A DNA stretch of 64,000 bases, from contig BQMF02000754.1 in the NCBI GenBank assembly GCA_027922465.2, positions 62,001 to 126,000 of the forward strand, written 5' to 3'. The notes beneath the pieces were generated by a model. It saw only the letters and a list, made by a program, of their open reading frames with translations, had not been told where the DNA came from and made no database searches. Made by a program: the position numbers and the translations under genes. This DNA comes from Turritopsis dohrnii (lineage: Eukaryota; Cnidaria; Hydrozoa; Anthoathecata; Oceaniidae). Numbering within the stretch: position 1 is the first letter of the stretch; every line of letters starts with the position of its first letter. Positions 46,836-59,200 of this stretch are shown here, one piece after another.

Positions 46836-47874
46836 AAAAATATTTCACATTATTTCTCAAATAGAGCCTAACAGCCCCTTCTCACAAATCCTAGTTTAAG
46901 CCCTGTATCGCAACGTTTTTAGTGATCTTTATTGACTTTCGTAACTTCATTCAGATAATATTCTGATAAAGAGTGAATTTGGGAAAAGACAAATGAAAAC
47001 ATTTTAACAACGGCTTTACGAGTTGCAAAAGTTCTCTTTTGAAATACTCACCTTCGTTTAATTAAACATAAATACTACCTGTTTCCTTCAGTTTTTCATT
47101 ATAAGGTGTACGTGGAAGATTGTCTGAAAGCTGTGTATACACAGGGCTCCAAAACTCTCCCATGTCCTGGCTATAAAGCTTGCATGGGTGCGCACTCTTC
47201 TCGCAGTAGTCAATGTTGATGATGGACAGTTGGAAAACCTGTGGCAAGGTTCCAAATGGTAATACCTCTGTCCGTTTGAGTCTCATTGTCATACAACAGT
47301 CGAGCATAAGAGTGTTAGCATGAAGTGCTGGAACCGACGTAATTTTCCTTGCATAACCTTTTGTAGACCTATACTGCAATAGCATTAATATTTTAGTTGA
47401 AAGATCCTGGGAACTAAATACTAAAATTTGGCTTGGTGCTACTACAAAAACATGTATACGAGAAAACATTAGAAAGATCGTTTATTTTCTTTGCATTGCA
47501 TATTCATCTCAAAACATTTACTGAACATTCGATGTGAATTCTTTGACGACTTTTAAGTATCCTGGAGGTAAAATGATTTTCAAATTATTACGCTACGGTA
47601 ACGTAACACCATAAATGATAACTTAGGCATAATAGCTCTTAAAGCTAGCTCTTTTCTCGTTTTAGAAATAATAATAATAATTCACACTTTACTAATAATC
47701 GATTGGATCGATTTAGATTTACCGGTAAATTTACCGATAAAAGTATTGATTAACTTGCTTACCGGTAATTACCGATAATATAATTAGTTTACCAGTAAAA
47801 ATATCGATACTACATCATTTACCGGTAAAAATGTACGACGAAATGTACTTTTTTTCCCATGGACGGTCACATTT
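45417..47874. mobile_element. 2.45-kb inverted-repeat DNA element, ATTT duplication
   Basis: Ends at 45,421 and 47,870 are inverted repeats starting GTGACYGTCCATGGGAAAAA (about 30 bp, few mismatches), flanked by ATTT on both sides (45,417-45,420 and 47,871-47,874). Inside each end lies a run of accggtaa words (about 45,470-45,600 and 47,715-47,830). No transposase is recognised. A 135-codon minus-strand ORF at 47,062-47,469 matches nothing known. The element is non-autonomous and its class is not determined. Confidence 0.8.
46805..46840 (+). repeat. Poly-C run followed by poly-A run
   Basis: 21 C directly followed by 15 A, within the inverted-repeat element. Run lengths of this kind are often unreliable in assemblies. 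Confidence 0.9.
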
Positions 47875-48468
47875 CATGGTTCTCTCTAGTTTGTGAGATA
47901 TTTCACTTTTAAGATGTTATGTTTAATTTATGCAGTAATAAGATGTGCCTAACATAACTTAAGTTATGATTAATATTACATCTTTGTAATTTATAAAAGT
48001 GTGAAGGCTTCCACTTTGAGTTGAAACAAGAGCCAGATGGCGCAAAATGGTAGCAGCAAGTTTACTTTTCACGCAAACGCTTTCGAAATTTTACTTTAAG
48101 TACTAAAAACTTTTTTACTGGGTGTTTTCTAAGATATCTCACTGGTGGAAAACAGGCATTAATGATAAATTTGATGAAAATGATTTTAGTGTAAATAGGG
48201 TCTAACCATAAAACACCAGCAATAATTTATTTAAAGACAAAAGAATTATACATGCGTGAGCTGTGTGTTTTTTATAAGAAATTTTTTCGTAAGAGCTTAT
48301 GTAGAAAAAAAAAAAAGTTTGTTTATAATAATAATAATTTTTGTTGAAACCAAAATTGAATTCCAACAAATAAACTGCCTTTTTGAACTAGATCTTTGAA
48401 AACTTTAATAAACAAACATAGTGTAATAGCTAACAAACCAAACGAGGTAATAAGAAATTTTGAACTGA
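47875..48468. other. Intergenic, nothing recognised
   Basis: AT-rich DNA. I see no supported gene or repeat copy. Confidence 0.45.
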
Positions 48469-49524
48469 TAAGGCCATAGTTATTTAATACTTCGTTCAGC
48501 GTAACATACTTAAGAAAAATAGCGATGCGGAATGCGGGCATTATTCATTATGCATTATTTTGCAAACGAAATAATGACATACAATGCGCACTTTTTCACG
48601 ATAATGTACTATAAGGCGGATTTTAGAACAGACCTTTTCATAAATGTTATGTAGTATTACACAATATTAACGAGCCATTCTCTATTATTTTCGTTAAATA
48701 CATCAGGTGTGTTTGTTTCTTTTTTTCACTTCACGATACACTAACATGTACATGTTGCGACATCTTAGCAACGTTTATGTTCAAGATGATTATTATTATA
48801 TTATTCTATTATTCTTTCAGTTTGATGACGTAGTTTTATTCTTCTTTTTTATAAAAGAAATATTATTTCTACTTTATAATAAATTGTGCCGATTTCGATT
48901 TCTTTATACGTCTCTAACGTAAAAAAATCAAAACTGCTACAAAAAAAAAATGAAATAAAAATTTTTGAACAATGATGGAGAGCATATGGATTGCCGTCGC
49001 TAATTCTGATGTATATTTCATTTTAAAGGAGAACATAAAAATAGAAGTATAAAAGATGCATCAACTTGAGTAATGAAGAAAAGCACTACGGAGATAAGGA
49101 GACATATATATATATACACTAAAACATAAAAAAACATCTTTAACAAAGCTTTGTTAAAATGAAAATATGCGAAGAAATAACTATTTCGTAAATCTCTCCA
49201 CCGTTGTTCCGATTTTGAAGATCTATTTAACAATTCCGTTTGCAACGACAGAGGAAAGATTTACGAAATCAGGGCATAAAACTCTGAGGAGTCATAATTA
49301 AATAGAAATATGTATTAAAACATTATCAATGGCGAAGTACCTTTTACATAAGCATCGTAATATACGTGACGAGGTTCCTCTATAATGTTTTGTTTTGTTT
49401 TGGTTGAGTTTTTTAAAGATGCTTTAAGTTGTAAAAATAATGTATTTTAATGCGCATTATTTGTCCGAAAAATCATAATGTGGGCGGGTTACGCTGAACG
49501 AAGTATTAAGTAACTGTGGCCTAA
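48469..49524. mobile_element. Harbinger-like MITE (B), related to MITE A
   Basis: Inverted repeats of about 34 bp (48,472-48,505 and 49,488-49,521) start GGCCATAGTTATTTAATAC / GGCCACAGTTACTTAATAC. They are flanked by TAA at 48,469-48,471 and 49,522-49,524. Length is 1,050 bp and no transposase is present. TIRs share the pattern GGCC...GTTYAGCGTMAC with MITE A at 32,638, and the same CCCGCCC-type block lies just inside. One family is implied. Confidence 0.85.
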
Positions 49525-49827
49525 GCTTTACTAACAAGAAAAGCAACATATCAAGTATATATTTTCAGTTAGCTTAATGAACTAAAAGTCCCATTTTTAT
49601 GTACGCCTATTTGATTAGAATTCGAATGAATTCTAATTTCGTGGATTAAGTTATAAAATATCAGGTTATGTACTTTTAAAATAAAAGGTAATCTACTTTT
49701 AAATGTTCGATATGAAAAAGCTTCCAAATTACGAAGGCTGCGTTCCTTCATTAGAATTTACATTGCGTTTTTGATAGAGTCCCGCAGACTCTAAATCGCA
49801 GACTAATTGCCATTTCGGCCGGAGGAG

Positions 49828-49861
<34 letters not shown>

Positions 49862-50229
49862 CCACGGGTGTTTTAATACGGTATTCGCTTTCGCTGCTAC
49901 CGTAAAAACAAAAATAGGTAATACATATACAACATAAAAGGTGCAGACGGGCTAAAACTTTATTAATGACGTCATACGTCACAAAATTTCCGTTAACAAT
50001 ATTCTGCCTTCATGATCCATTCAAACGTTTTTGTGTTCTGCGGACGAAATATTGAGATATCATTATATAATCAAAACTGAAACTTCTCATTATTCTCTTT
50101 TTAATAAAGCTTTATACCCTGAAGAATACATCATAATTTATATTTAGAACAATTGAGGAGAAAATACCGTTAATGATGAAACGCAAAAAATATCAGTAAA
50201 CATTGCCAATAACTGTTGGATCCCCCATT
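49525..50229. other. Upstream region of VPS13B
   Basis: It holds an (AGT)n microsatellite at about 49,829-49,860 and the paired words tgacgtcat and acgtcac at 49,967-49,981. It presumably carries the VPS13B promoter and 5' UTR, whose limits cannot be set. A 5'-UTR ATG-less frame precedes the start. Confidence 0.5.
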
Positions 50230-53200
50230 ATGCTGGAATCATACATTGCACCCCTATTTATGGGGTATGTGGACAAGTACATTAAAAATTTAAAACCATC
50301 AGATTTAAGTTTATCATTTTGGGGTGGAGATGTTGTACTTCAGAACTTAGATTTGAATCTTGATGTTTTACAACAGGTAAATTTGTTTAAATGTCTTAAT
50401 ATCTCAATTTATTTCACATAATGCTTTTTAATAAATGGAAGTGATATAAATATACTATATCATGGTATTTTCACTATTAAAATTGAAGTATTCGTCTAAT
50501 GTGTAATTATGATTTTACTTCTTATCCTCACAGGAGTTAAATCTACCTATAAAATTCCTGAGTGGCAGAATCCACAAGTTACAAATTCATGTGCCTTGGA
50601 CAAGACTTGTTTATGATCCTGTTGTGATAACCATTGACACAATGGAGTTTATTGTCAAGCTCAAGGATTCCTCTGATGTGTTTTCGAATTCAAATACAGA
50701 AACAACAACTGAGGAAACTGAGAAGGAGATCCCATCTGTACCACCCAATGATGAAGAACAGCTTCCACCTGGTTATGTTCAAAGTATTCTAAACAAAGTG
50801 ATCAACAACATCTCATTTGATATTAATAATATTATTATTAAGTATGTTGAAGATGACATTGTGTTCTCACTCAATGTCAAGTCAGTTCAGATATATAGTT
50901 CCGACAAGAACTGGATGAAGGCATTTACAGAGTTAAGTTTGCCAGAACTGCTGTTAAGAAAGGTCTGTGAAATCACGGACTTGACCATTTGCTTGGATCA
51001 GCAGAATTCTAGTGGGAGAATTGAACTTTATCAGGATCCTGTGCTTTACAAATGTAACTTGTCTTGCCGAATTTTGTCTCGTTACAAAGGTCTGAGCAGT
51101 TTAAAACCATTTGATAATAGAATAGATGTCTATTGTGAGAGTTTTGACTTTTCTTTGACTGACCATCAGATCCCAATGTTGATTCGATTGGTTCAGTTAC
51201 TTCTTGCATTGTACTTTGGGACACTTGACCTACCTGGTTGTAATGTCAAGCAACATACTGCTCCAAGAGTTATTGAAGAACACAAGAAAGAGCAAAGTCG
51301 ATTAAGCACTACGTTATCTGATGAAGTTCCCGTTGATGCAAACACAAGCTGGTCGTCGTGGGCATGGTCAATGATTCCAGGATCGGAGACTGGTAATCAA
51401 CAGACTGTTACACAGTTGAAACAAGACTTGAAAACAACATTTGGAATTTATGTGACACAAACGACAGTTACCTTCAAGAGAACCAGTCAACAGTCAGATA
51501 TTGTTATTGCAAACCAACGGCTAGAATTTGCTCCGATCATGTGCTTTGAGTTTTCTGGTTGTATTTTTGAGTTTGTGTCAATAGGAGACCTGCTTGTTGA
51601 CATGTGTATTGGCATACAGGGATTGATTGGTTACACAATTGGGAAACAATGTGCGTGCTCATCAGCACCTGATGAAACAGAAGATGACGAGAATGTTATG
51701 GTAAGACTAAAATTATCTTTATAACTTTATGGTGTAAGCTTTGTTCTTCTCAAGGAAGAAACATTTTATCTATTTCTACTTTGAAAAAAATACAAAACTG
51801 AATTTGAGTTTTGCTGTTCCTCTGAAGTTGTATTATTCTTTGTTCTCTGTGTATAGGATGAAATCTTTCTTAAATGTGGATTGGCCAATGGTGAAGCAAA
51901 TCCATTGTCGTTCTTAAAAAGATCTGTCTTTGCTACCAATATATCAGCAGAAACAGCATCTAAGGAAACCGTTGATAATGATCTTGACATTGTGAATTCA
52001 TCAATAGATGACCAGCAAAATCTAGAAAGTATTACATTAGATCTTGATTGGCTCCACAATGGTCAACATTTGGAAAGTGTGGCTGAATATAAACCAGGGT
52101 CAAAACTCTCAGAGACTGAAATTGTTGATCTTTACGGAATAATATTTTTGAATTACTTTTATGAAATGGCGTTACCAGTCGCTGCAACTGCTGATATTGA
52201 AAATATCTTCTTGTATCCTGAAACTGACGATAAAGTACATGAAGTTTCAGAGAAGAAAGTGCTTTTATCCCACTGTAAATTGTATGCAACAACAAAGTTT
52301 GTGCATGGACTTAAGTGGTTGTCTAGCATCTTCAGTGAAAAAATTCCAGTTCGAAAAGGTGATTATTGCTTCTAATTCTGTTGTATCTGTGTAGAGTTTG
52401 TCGATGTTGTTGACTTTTGAAGGCAATATAAAAATCTTATGTATAATTCAGTGTGTGCTGTCTTTCATGCATTCATAGGATGATATTGTTTGAGAAACTC
52501 ATTCACAGCTATTTTTCTTTCAGTGAAATCAGAAAAATTCTTAGATCCTTTCGTACTGCAGCAGCTTCATCTTGGGAATCTTCTATCAAGAAAATCAAGT
52601 CTCATTTGTAAAAATTCTGAGTTGTACATCCTAACAAATGAACACAAGGAAACTCATTTTGAAATGTCTGATAGTCAGGTTTGTAGTTTGCTATAACATC
52701 ACTGCTTTTCCAACTGAGAGATGATAATATTGATATAAGTTTCAATTCACCTACCAGAGCTTTAGGTAGATGAATTAAAACTTTCTAGCTCATGCACAGA
52801 AGTCACTTTTTCCATTTTGTTTTCTTTTTTTGATCATAATTCTTTTGTTTTCTTCTTTTGATCATAATTCTTTTGTTTTCTTCCTTTGATCATAATTCTT
52901 TTGTTAGGATGAAAAGGAAGCAGTAGTTCTGCAGCTGGATAACTTTTCATTGACGAAAATTGATCCAATGTATCCTACTGAATTGATTGCAATGGTTGAA
53001 AAAGGGAAGCTCGTGAAACTGAACAAGCTGGAAAATCTCCATTCACATATGGATATCTGTGTATGTTTGTTATACATTCATTGCCATTATACAGGTTTGA
53101 AATACATTTGTAACACAGATAAGTGAAAATAAAGAGTTGTAAGAGCAGGCTGCAAGTAAATTTTCTGCTGATTCTGTATGTTTTATGTTTACACAATCAA

Positions 53201-56200
53201 GTCAAAGTTTTGTTTACATTTCATATACCTTCATCGAGTTACTTTTGGCTACTAAGAAAAAAATTGATTCAGTAAAAATATTGTTGTTTAATAAACCAAA
53301 AATTCAGTTTTATTTTATTGAAAATATGTTAGACAAAGTGAAATGATTCACATGATAACGTAAAAGCCTTAACAATTCATGTCATCACTATCCAATCCAA
53401 TTCAACGAACCATCTAATGACCCAATGTTTTGTTCGTAAATCAATTGTATTGCAAATGCGCACAATGAATGAATATAAAAATGCAGTTTTAGTCTGCATT
53501 CATGTACATCCAGTCCATTTTGTTTCCATTTAGGTGGAAGGTTTTCAAGCTGGTGTGACTGTTTTCAATCAAGACACATTTGAGGCTTTTTCGATATATT
53601 TAATCCAACCAACTGATTTTGAAATACACTCTGATTTCTCTGTTATGCCAACCACATTGTAAGTTCATAATCATCAGATGAGCTTTTAAATGAGAATTAA
53701 CGTCAAAAATACAACTTAAATTGTTCATATTATTTAAATAAAGGCTTTTTTATAAAATCTTATGAAGTATCATATTTCGCGAAGGATTTAAAAAATTCCT
53801 GATGTCACAGTTGGAATAAAAGTTCTTCATACGGAATGTCAGACTCATTCATTTTTAACGAGAGTCAACATTCCTTTTTCAGATACAGATACTGTTTTTT
53901 CGGTTTTTGTTTCAGATACAGGAAGAAATGGTTTCTTCCGTTTTTGTTTTAAAGGTTTCTCTTTACTCTTACTCTTTATGACAAACTTAAATAACTAACA
54001 ACAGTATTGTGTAAAATAAATGAAACTTTGGAAAAAGTCACCTACAATTTAGAATCGATTTATTTAACGAAAAGCATTACATAATTTTGACGTCAATTCT
54101 CCTTTATTATTACAATGTTCTTTTTATTTACCATGAAAAGTTATCCAATTAGATAATTGTTTGCTCCACAAACACCTTTGGTCACTGGCCATCATGAAAA
54201 ACTTTAAGAATCTAATCTTCTCTTGCTTCTGTCAATAAATCCTAAAGTTGCTGTGTACCGAAAATGTTTCGTTGTAGTGACGGTGATGCTCCTATCATTC
54301 ATGCTGATTACAATTTTGTTTTCAATAATGCAACGTTCCTTCTGACCAAGACTCAATTATTATTGTTCCGAGAAATCTTGTTCTCATGGATCTCACCTGC
54401 AACCAAAACATTCATTCCATCGTTACTTAATGATGTTTTTAACAACCAAGGATTCACTGAAGCTTCTACCTCCAGTAAGAAAATAATACATGTTGTATTC
54501 CTCATTGTTTTAATTTCACTGATAGTTACTCTGGTGACTAAGCAAGGACCTAACAAGGATTAAATCTTGATCATTGAAAACAAACAAATGGTGTATATGT
54601 TTAATTTGTAATCTTGTTTAAAGAAACTTAAAACAGCTGGTTTGATCAATAGCCAGTGGTAATTATGTTCTTTCCATACAAATCTCATAGATGAAAAGAA
54701 TGTGTTTGCTCCTCTGATGAATATTGACTTAAAAGACTTCACTTTTCACTTTGTGGACATGAAAGAATTACAAGGAATTTCTGTCTGTCTTGGTAGTATT
54801 CGTGCAACTGTTCAAAACATGGGTAAGTGGTTTCAGTCATGATGATGGAAAACAATTAAAAAAACATTATTAATCAAAATATGCCAGTCAAATTAATGTA
54901 AAATTTAAAGACATAACAAATATCTAAAATCAAGCAAAAGCTTTTCGATATGTATTATATCATCATCAGTGCTATACAATGCTATAATAAAAATGCTAAT
55001 GCTATAAATGCTATAAAAACATTGTTGTTCTAGATGAAACCCAACAATTTGAAGAAACGCTTTTCTTTCAATCACCTTGCAAGACTATAGGAATGGCCGA
55101 TGTTGATACTTGGTTGTCAAAATCACCTGAAAAAGAGAGCTGCAATTGCCTTGTCATCAAAGTGCAGTACCAGAAGACTGCATCTCCAAGTAAGATTGTT
55201 TGGTGGTTTTCACTAATTCTCACTGTAGTTTAGAATTGAAATACAAAGAAAATTTTGGGAAAAGGAATTTATGGTCTCGTATTTATTTGAACGGTAGTGC
55301 CATGAAATATCGCCGGTTGAACTAATTTACCCAGGTGAAGCAATGTGAATGATCAACTTGATACTTGAGAAATGGATGCAATTGAAATTTAGTTACATAA
55401 AAAGTCCATTTGATACAGCCATATGAATAAATTTTTAATTGCAGTTATGTTGACCTAACAAAGTTTTAAAAGAATCTTGTAGAAAAGAAAGCCACTCAAC
55501 TACTTGACTCATGTGCAACGTTTCTGACTATTTAATTTGGTCCACTGAAGTTCATTGAAGTTACTGTTCTCATAAGATGCTTTTGTATTTAGGTAAATTT
55601 GTTCAGTTAGCTGATGTCCAGCTTTCAGGAGCATCAATTAATATTGACCCATTGTTCTTTAAATGGTTCGCATATCAAGTTGATTTTCAAGCAAAAAGAC
55701 GAATCAAGTCTGTCCGAACTCATGGGACTTCCCTCTTGAGTCAATCAATTACAACACCACGACGAACTAAATCATATGTCAGAGGTAGTTCATACTTCGA
55801 AATTTAAATTCCTTGCATCAACTTACCTCACACATCTATTTTGAATCCAAGTTGCTCTTATTTTCCCTATAAGAATTTGCTATTTGTAGTTTTCACCCAA
55901 TGCTAAGAGCTTGTCTTCTTTTTCAAGTATTTGGTGGCTCTAATACTTCACAATCTCAACAATCAAAGAGCAGACTTGAAGATATCGAAGAATTAAACAT
56001 TGAGGATACAGATGAAGGAAAAAAACAACGTTTTGGAGAGTGGATTGTGCAAAAGATCAACTTCTTCAAGTCTTTTCATGTCAGAGTAAGGATAAGCTAA
56101 AGAAAACTTTTCTTAATTTTGAAAAATAACAATCGAAATTAATTTCTCATATCCTATTTTATCTGTAGGTCAACTTAAAACCTATCGTAATGATTTTTCC

Positions 56201-59200
56201 ACAAGCAAGGTGGCCCCAAGGTATTTTGTATTTCCATTTTCTTGTTCACTATTATTATACTATACTATTATTTGTAATGGAATATTTAAGACAATAATAC
56301 GATCTGATAATGAATCTAATCAAAGAAATAAATTTTAAACAGAAGTTAAAGGGCACCATTTGGAAGAGTTTCAAATTACCTACACCTTGCATTTTATTTG
56401 TTGTGATTTGTTTATTATTTCTATTGCTTTGTAGGATGTAATCAGGTCGACCATGTAGACATGATGAGGAGCATTTATAATTCTGCTAATTCAATTTTCC
56501 CACCAACAATGGTTTTATGTTCACCTGACATTAGTATAAACAGCTCGAAACAAGACGATAATTTATTTGATCAATCTCTTCCATTATTGCTATTGCAGAA
56601 ACGGAGAGGTGAAACGTTGCCATGGACCATAAGTGGTAACAACATGGCATTGTACTGCCTTTTTCCAAAAGTTGAAGAGGTGTTCTTGGATGGAAAATTC
56701 GAAAACATTTACATCTGCAAGCCTATGTCGTGGAACATATACTTGGCATCTGTGTTACCTAATAAAACCGTTTCTAGCAAAGATTCAACCCTGGAAATAA
56801 TAACTGAAGTTGAAAATGGCAGTAAACAGAAAGATAAAGGATTTTATAGATCAGTATGGACAGCAGAAAAGCATTCCAGTATTGAATCAAAGTACATGTT
56901 GGGATTTGTGCTCCACATGGATTGCTCCATCTTTGAAATTTTTGTTTCTCATTCTCAGGTAGGTCTTTTTTGACTTTTACTTGTCATGTTGACCTTAAAG
57001 GATTTGTTGCAGTTGACTATGAAATTATTTTTAGCTCAAACTTGGTTCTGGCATTCTGAACAATGTCTACCATGCTTTTAACTCATTGAGTGGTATACGT
57101 GAAAATAGAAAAACTACTTCCTTGTCACAAAATGAAACTGGCTTCATTCTAAAAGATGAAACACATGCAAAATATGTGGATTCACCTTCGACTTCATCAG
57201 TGGTGGAACAGGTTGATGCATTTAGCACCATCACTGGTTCTTCAACTGTAATGACAAAACAGAAGGTATGAATCTTTTATTTATTATATATCTTCACTGC
57301 TATAAAACTGATGCCATACTTGCAAATCAAGCATCATTACTTCAAATTTAATTTTCATGAATTCTTTTTTGATTACAAGCTCAACAGTCTAGTGAAAAAT
57401 GCTTTGAAAGTATTGTCAATCTCTTCAATTTCCATCTATTCAGGTGTTTGTTGATGACATCAAAGTATCTTTATGGATTCAATGCACACTGCCAAAGATA
57501 AAATGTACCTTCCTTAGCAGAGTTGGGAATGAAAATTCATTTTACAAAGTGGTTTCTGAAATAGAAGAGATTATGTTTGCATTTGATTATCAGGACAATG
57601 TACTAGAACTGACCAACAAGATTGCATCTTGTGTGATTTACTATTCACTGTTGCGGTATTTATTTCTCAATCTATTTTACTCATGTCAGGTGCTTAAAGG
57701 TTGAACCTTAGTTTAAATAAAGTTATTCTGTCTTCTAGCTTTGATTGTGATCCTAAAGGCTGGGTCATTACTGATGATGGTTACCTGTTATGCCAGAAAG
57801 AAAAGTTCAGAGTTTCAGGTCATTCTGATTCCAAAACTCTTCTTTCTGTTGTTTACCGAAGGACACACCATTACTCACAAAGCATCTTGTCTCCAGAACT
57901 TGCTGACCCCCAAAAGACATCTGAACCATCACTAGCTAATGCACCATTATTGCTACAGGATGACCATGTTGTAAAACATGAAATGACAGTTCATTTACTA
58001 TCATTTGATGTGATCTGCTATTCAAAACCCATACTGTCTAGTCTTGCAATCTTCACAAATCTTACAGCACCAATAAGAAGCAGCCAACACGTGAAGAATG
58101 CATCAGCGGAAATTCAACACATGCCACAGAACTCACTGGTTACTCTACCTATATTTTCAGTTCATTGTGACAGTGTTCGTGTCATAATACCTGTTGGAGA
58201 AACTGAAAAGTTGACATCACAAAATGCTGTGGACTTTCTAGAGACAATCTTTATCTTTCATTTTCTATCCGTTGACCTCAACTCATCCCCAAGTAATCCA
58301 ATAACGAAAACAGTCACTGATAAAACATTATATCGTCATGTCAAATTAAACCATCGAGATAGCTTGAAGAAACTGAAACTGTGGAATGTTCAGTACCAGT
58401 TGGATATCCTCAACGTGGGCTTGTGTACAACAAACTGGAGATCTCTTGAAGGGAGCTTACCAAGTAAATTCAAACAGATTCAAAACCCTGCTCTTGAGTG
58501 GAATTCAAAATCGAGGTTGGTGTAAGAATTTAAAACACTGGCACTTTCGAGAATTAACTCTGGTTTTTTAGTTCCTTACTTTTTTTATCTGCAGTTATGG
58601 ACAGTCCAAAATGACACCAGTCTTTCCTGGTTTTGATTTCAAAGCAACTATTGCACCACCTGTTATTGTTGAAATAAACCAAAAGGTAAAGTATTGACAC
58701 ATGCTCCTCCTAAGTTAAGTTGCAGTAATTTTATTATACCAAATTTTGTCCTGCGTGTGGTATTCAAGTTCCAAAGACCAAAGTTGTGGAATTTAGAAAT
58801 TGGAATCTCTTTCCATATAACATTTTATTGATCTGATGAATAAGGTGATATTGCACATTACAAGTTCATGAAGGGTTTAGTATGTAATCATTAACCATTG
58901 GCTGCAATACAAACCTTGACTTAGTAGAAGATAACACTGGGATATACATACAGACATTTGATTTTGTGCCAAATTTAATTAAATCCCAGAGAAGAACCTT
59001 AGTTCATATTATTTGTTTTGATTGTTTAACATTGTAATGTTACTTCGTTATCAGAATTCCCAAGAATGTTATAGTGATAAAACATAATCATATCTAACAT
59101 TTTTACAGATGCACCCAATCACTGCTGCTGCACTTGAAATTCATTCACCTCGAGAGATGAAAATATTTGTCAGTTCTTATCAGGTATAGCTTACTAAAGA

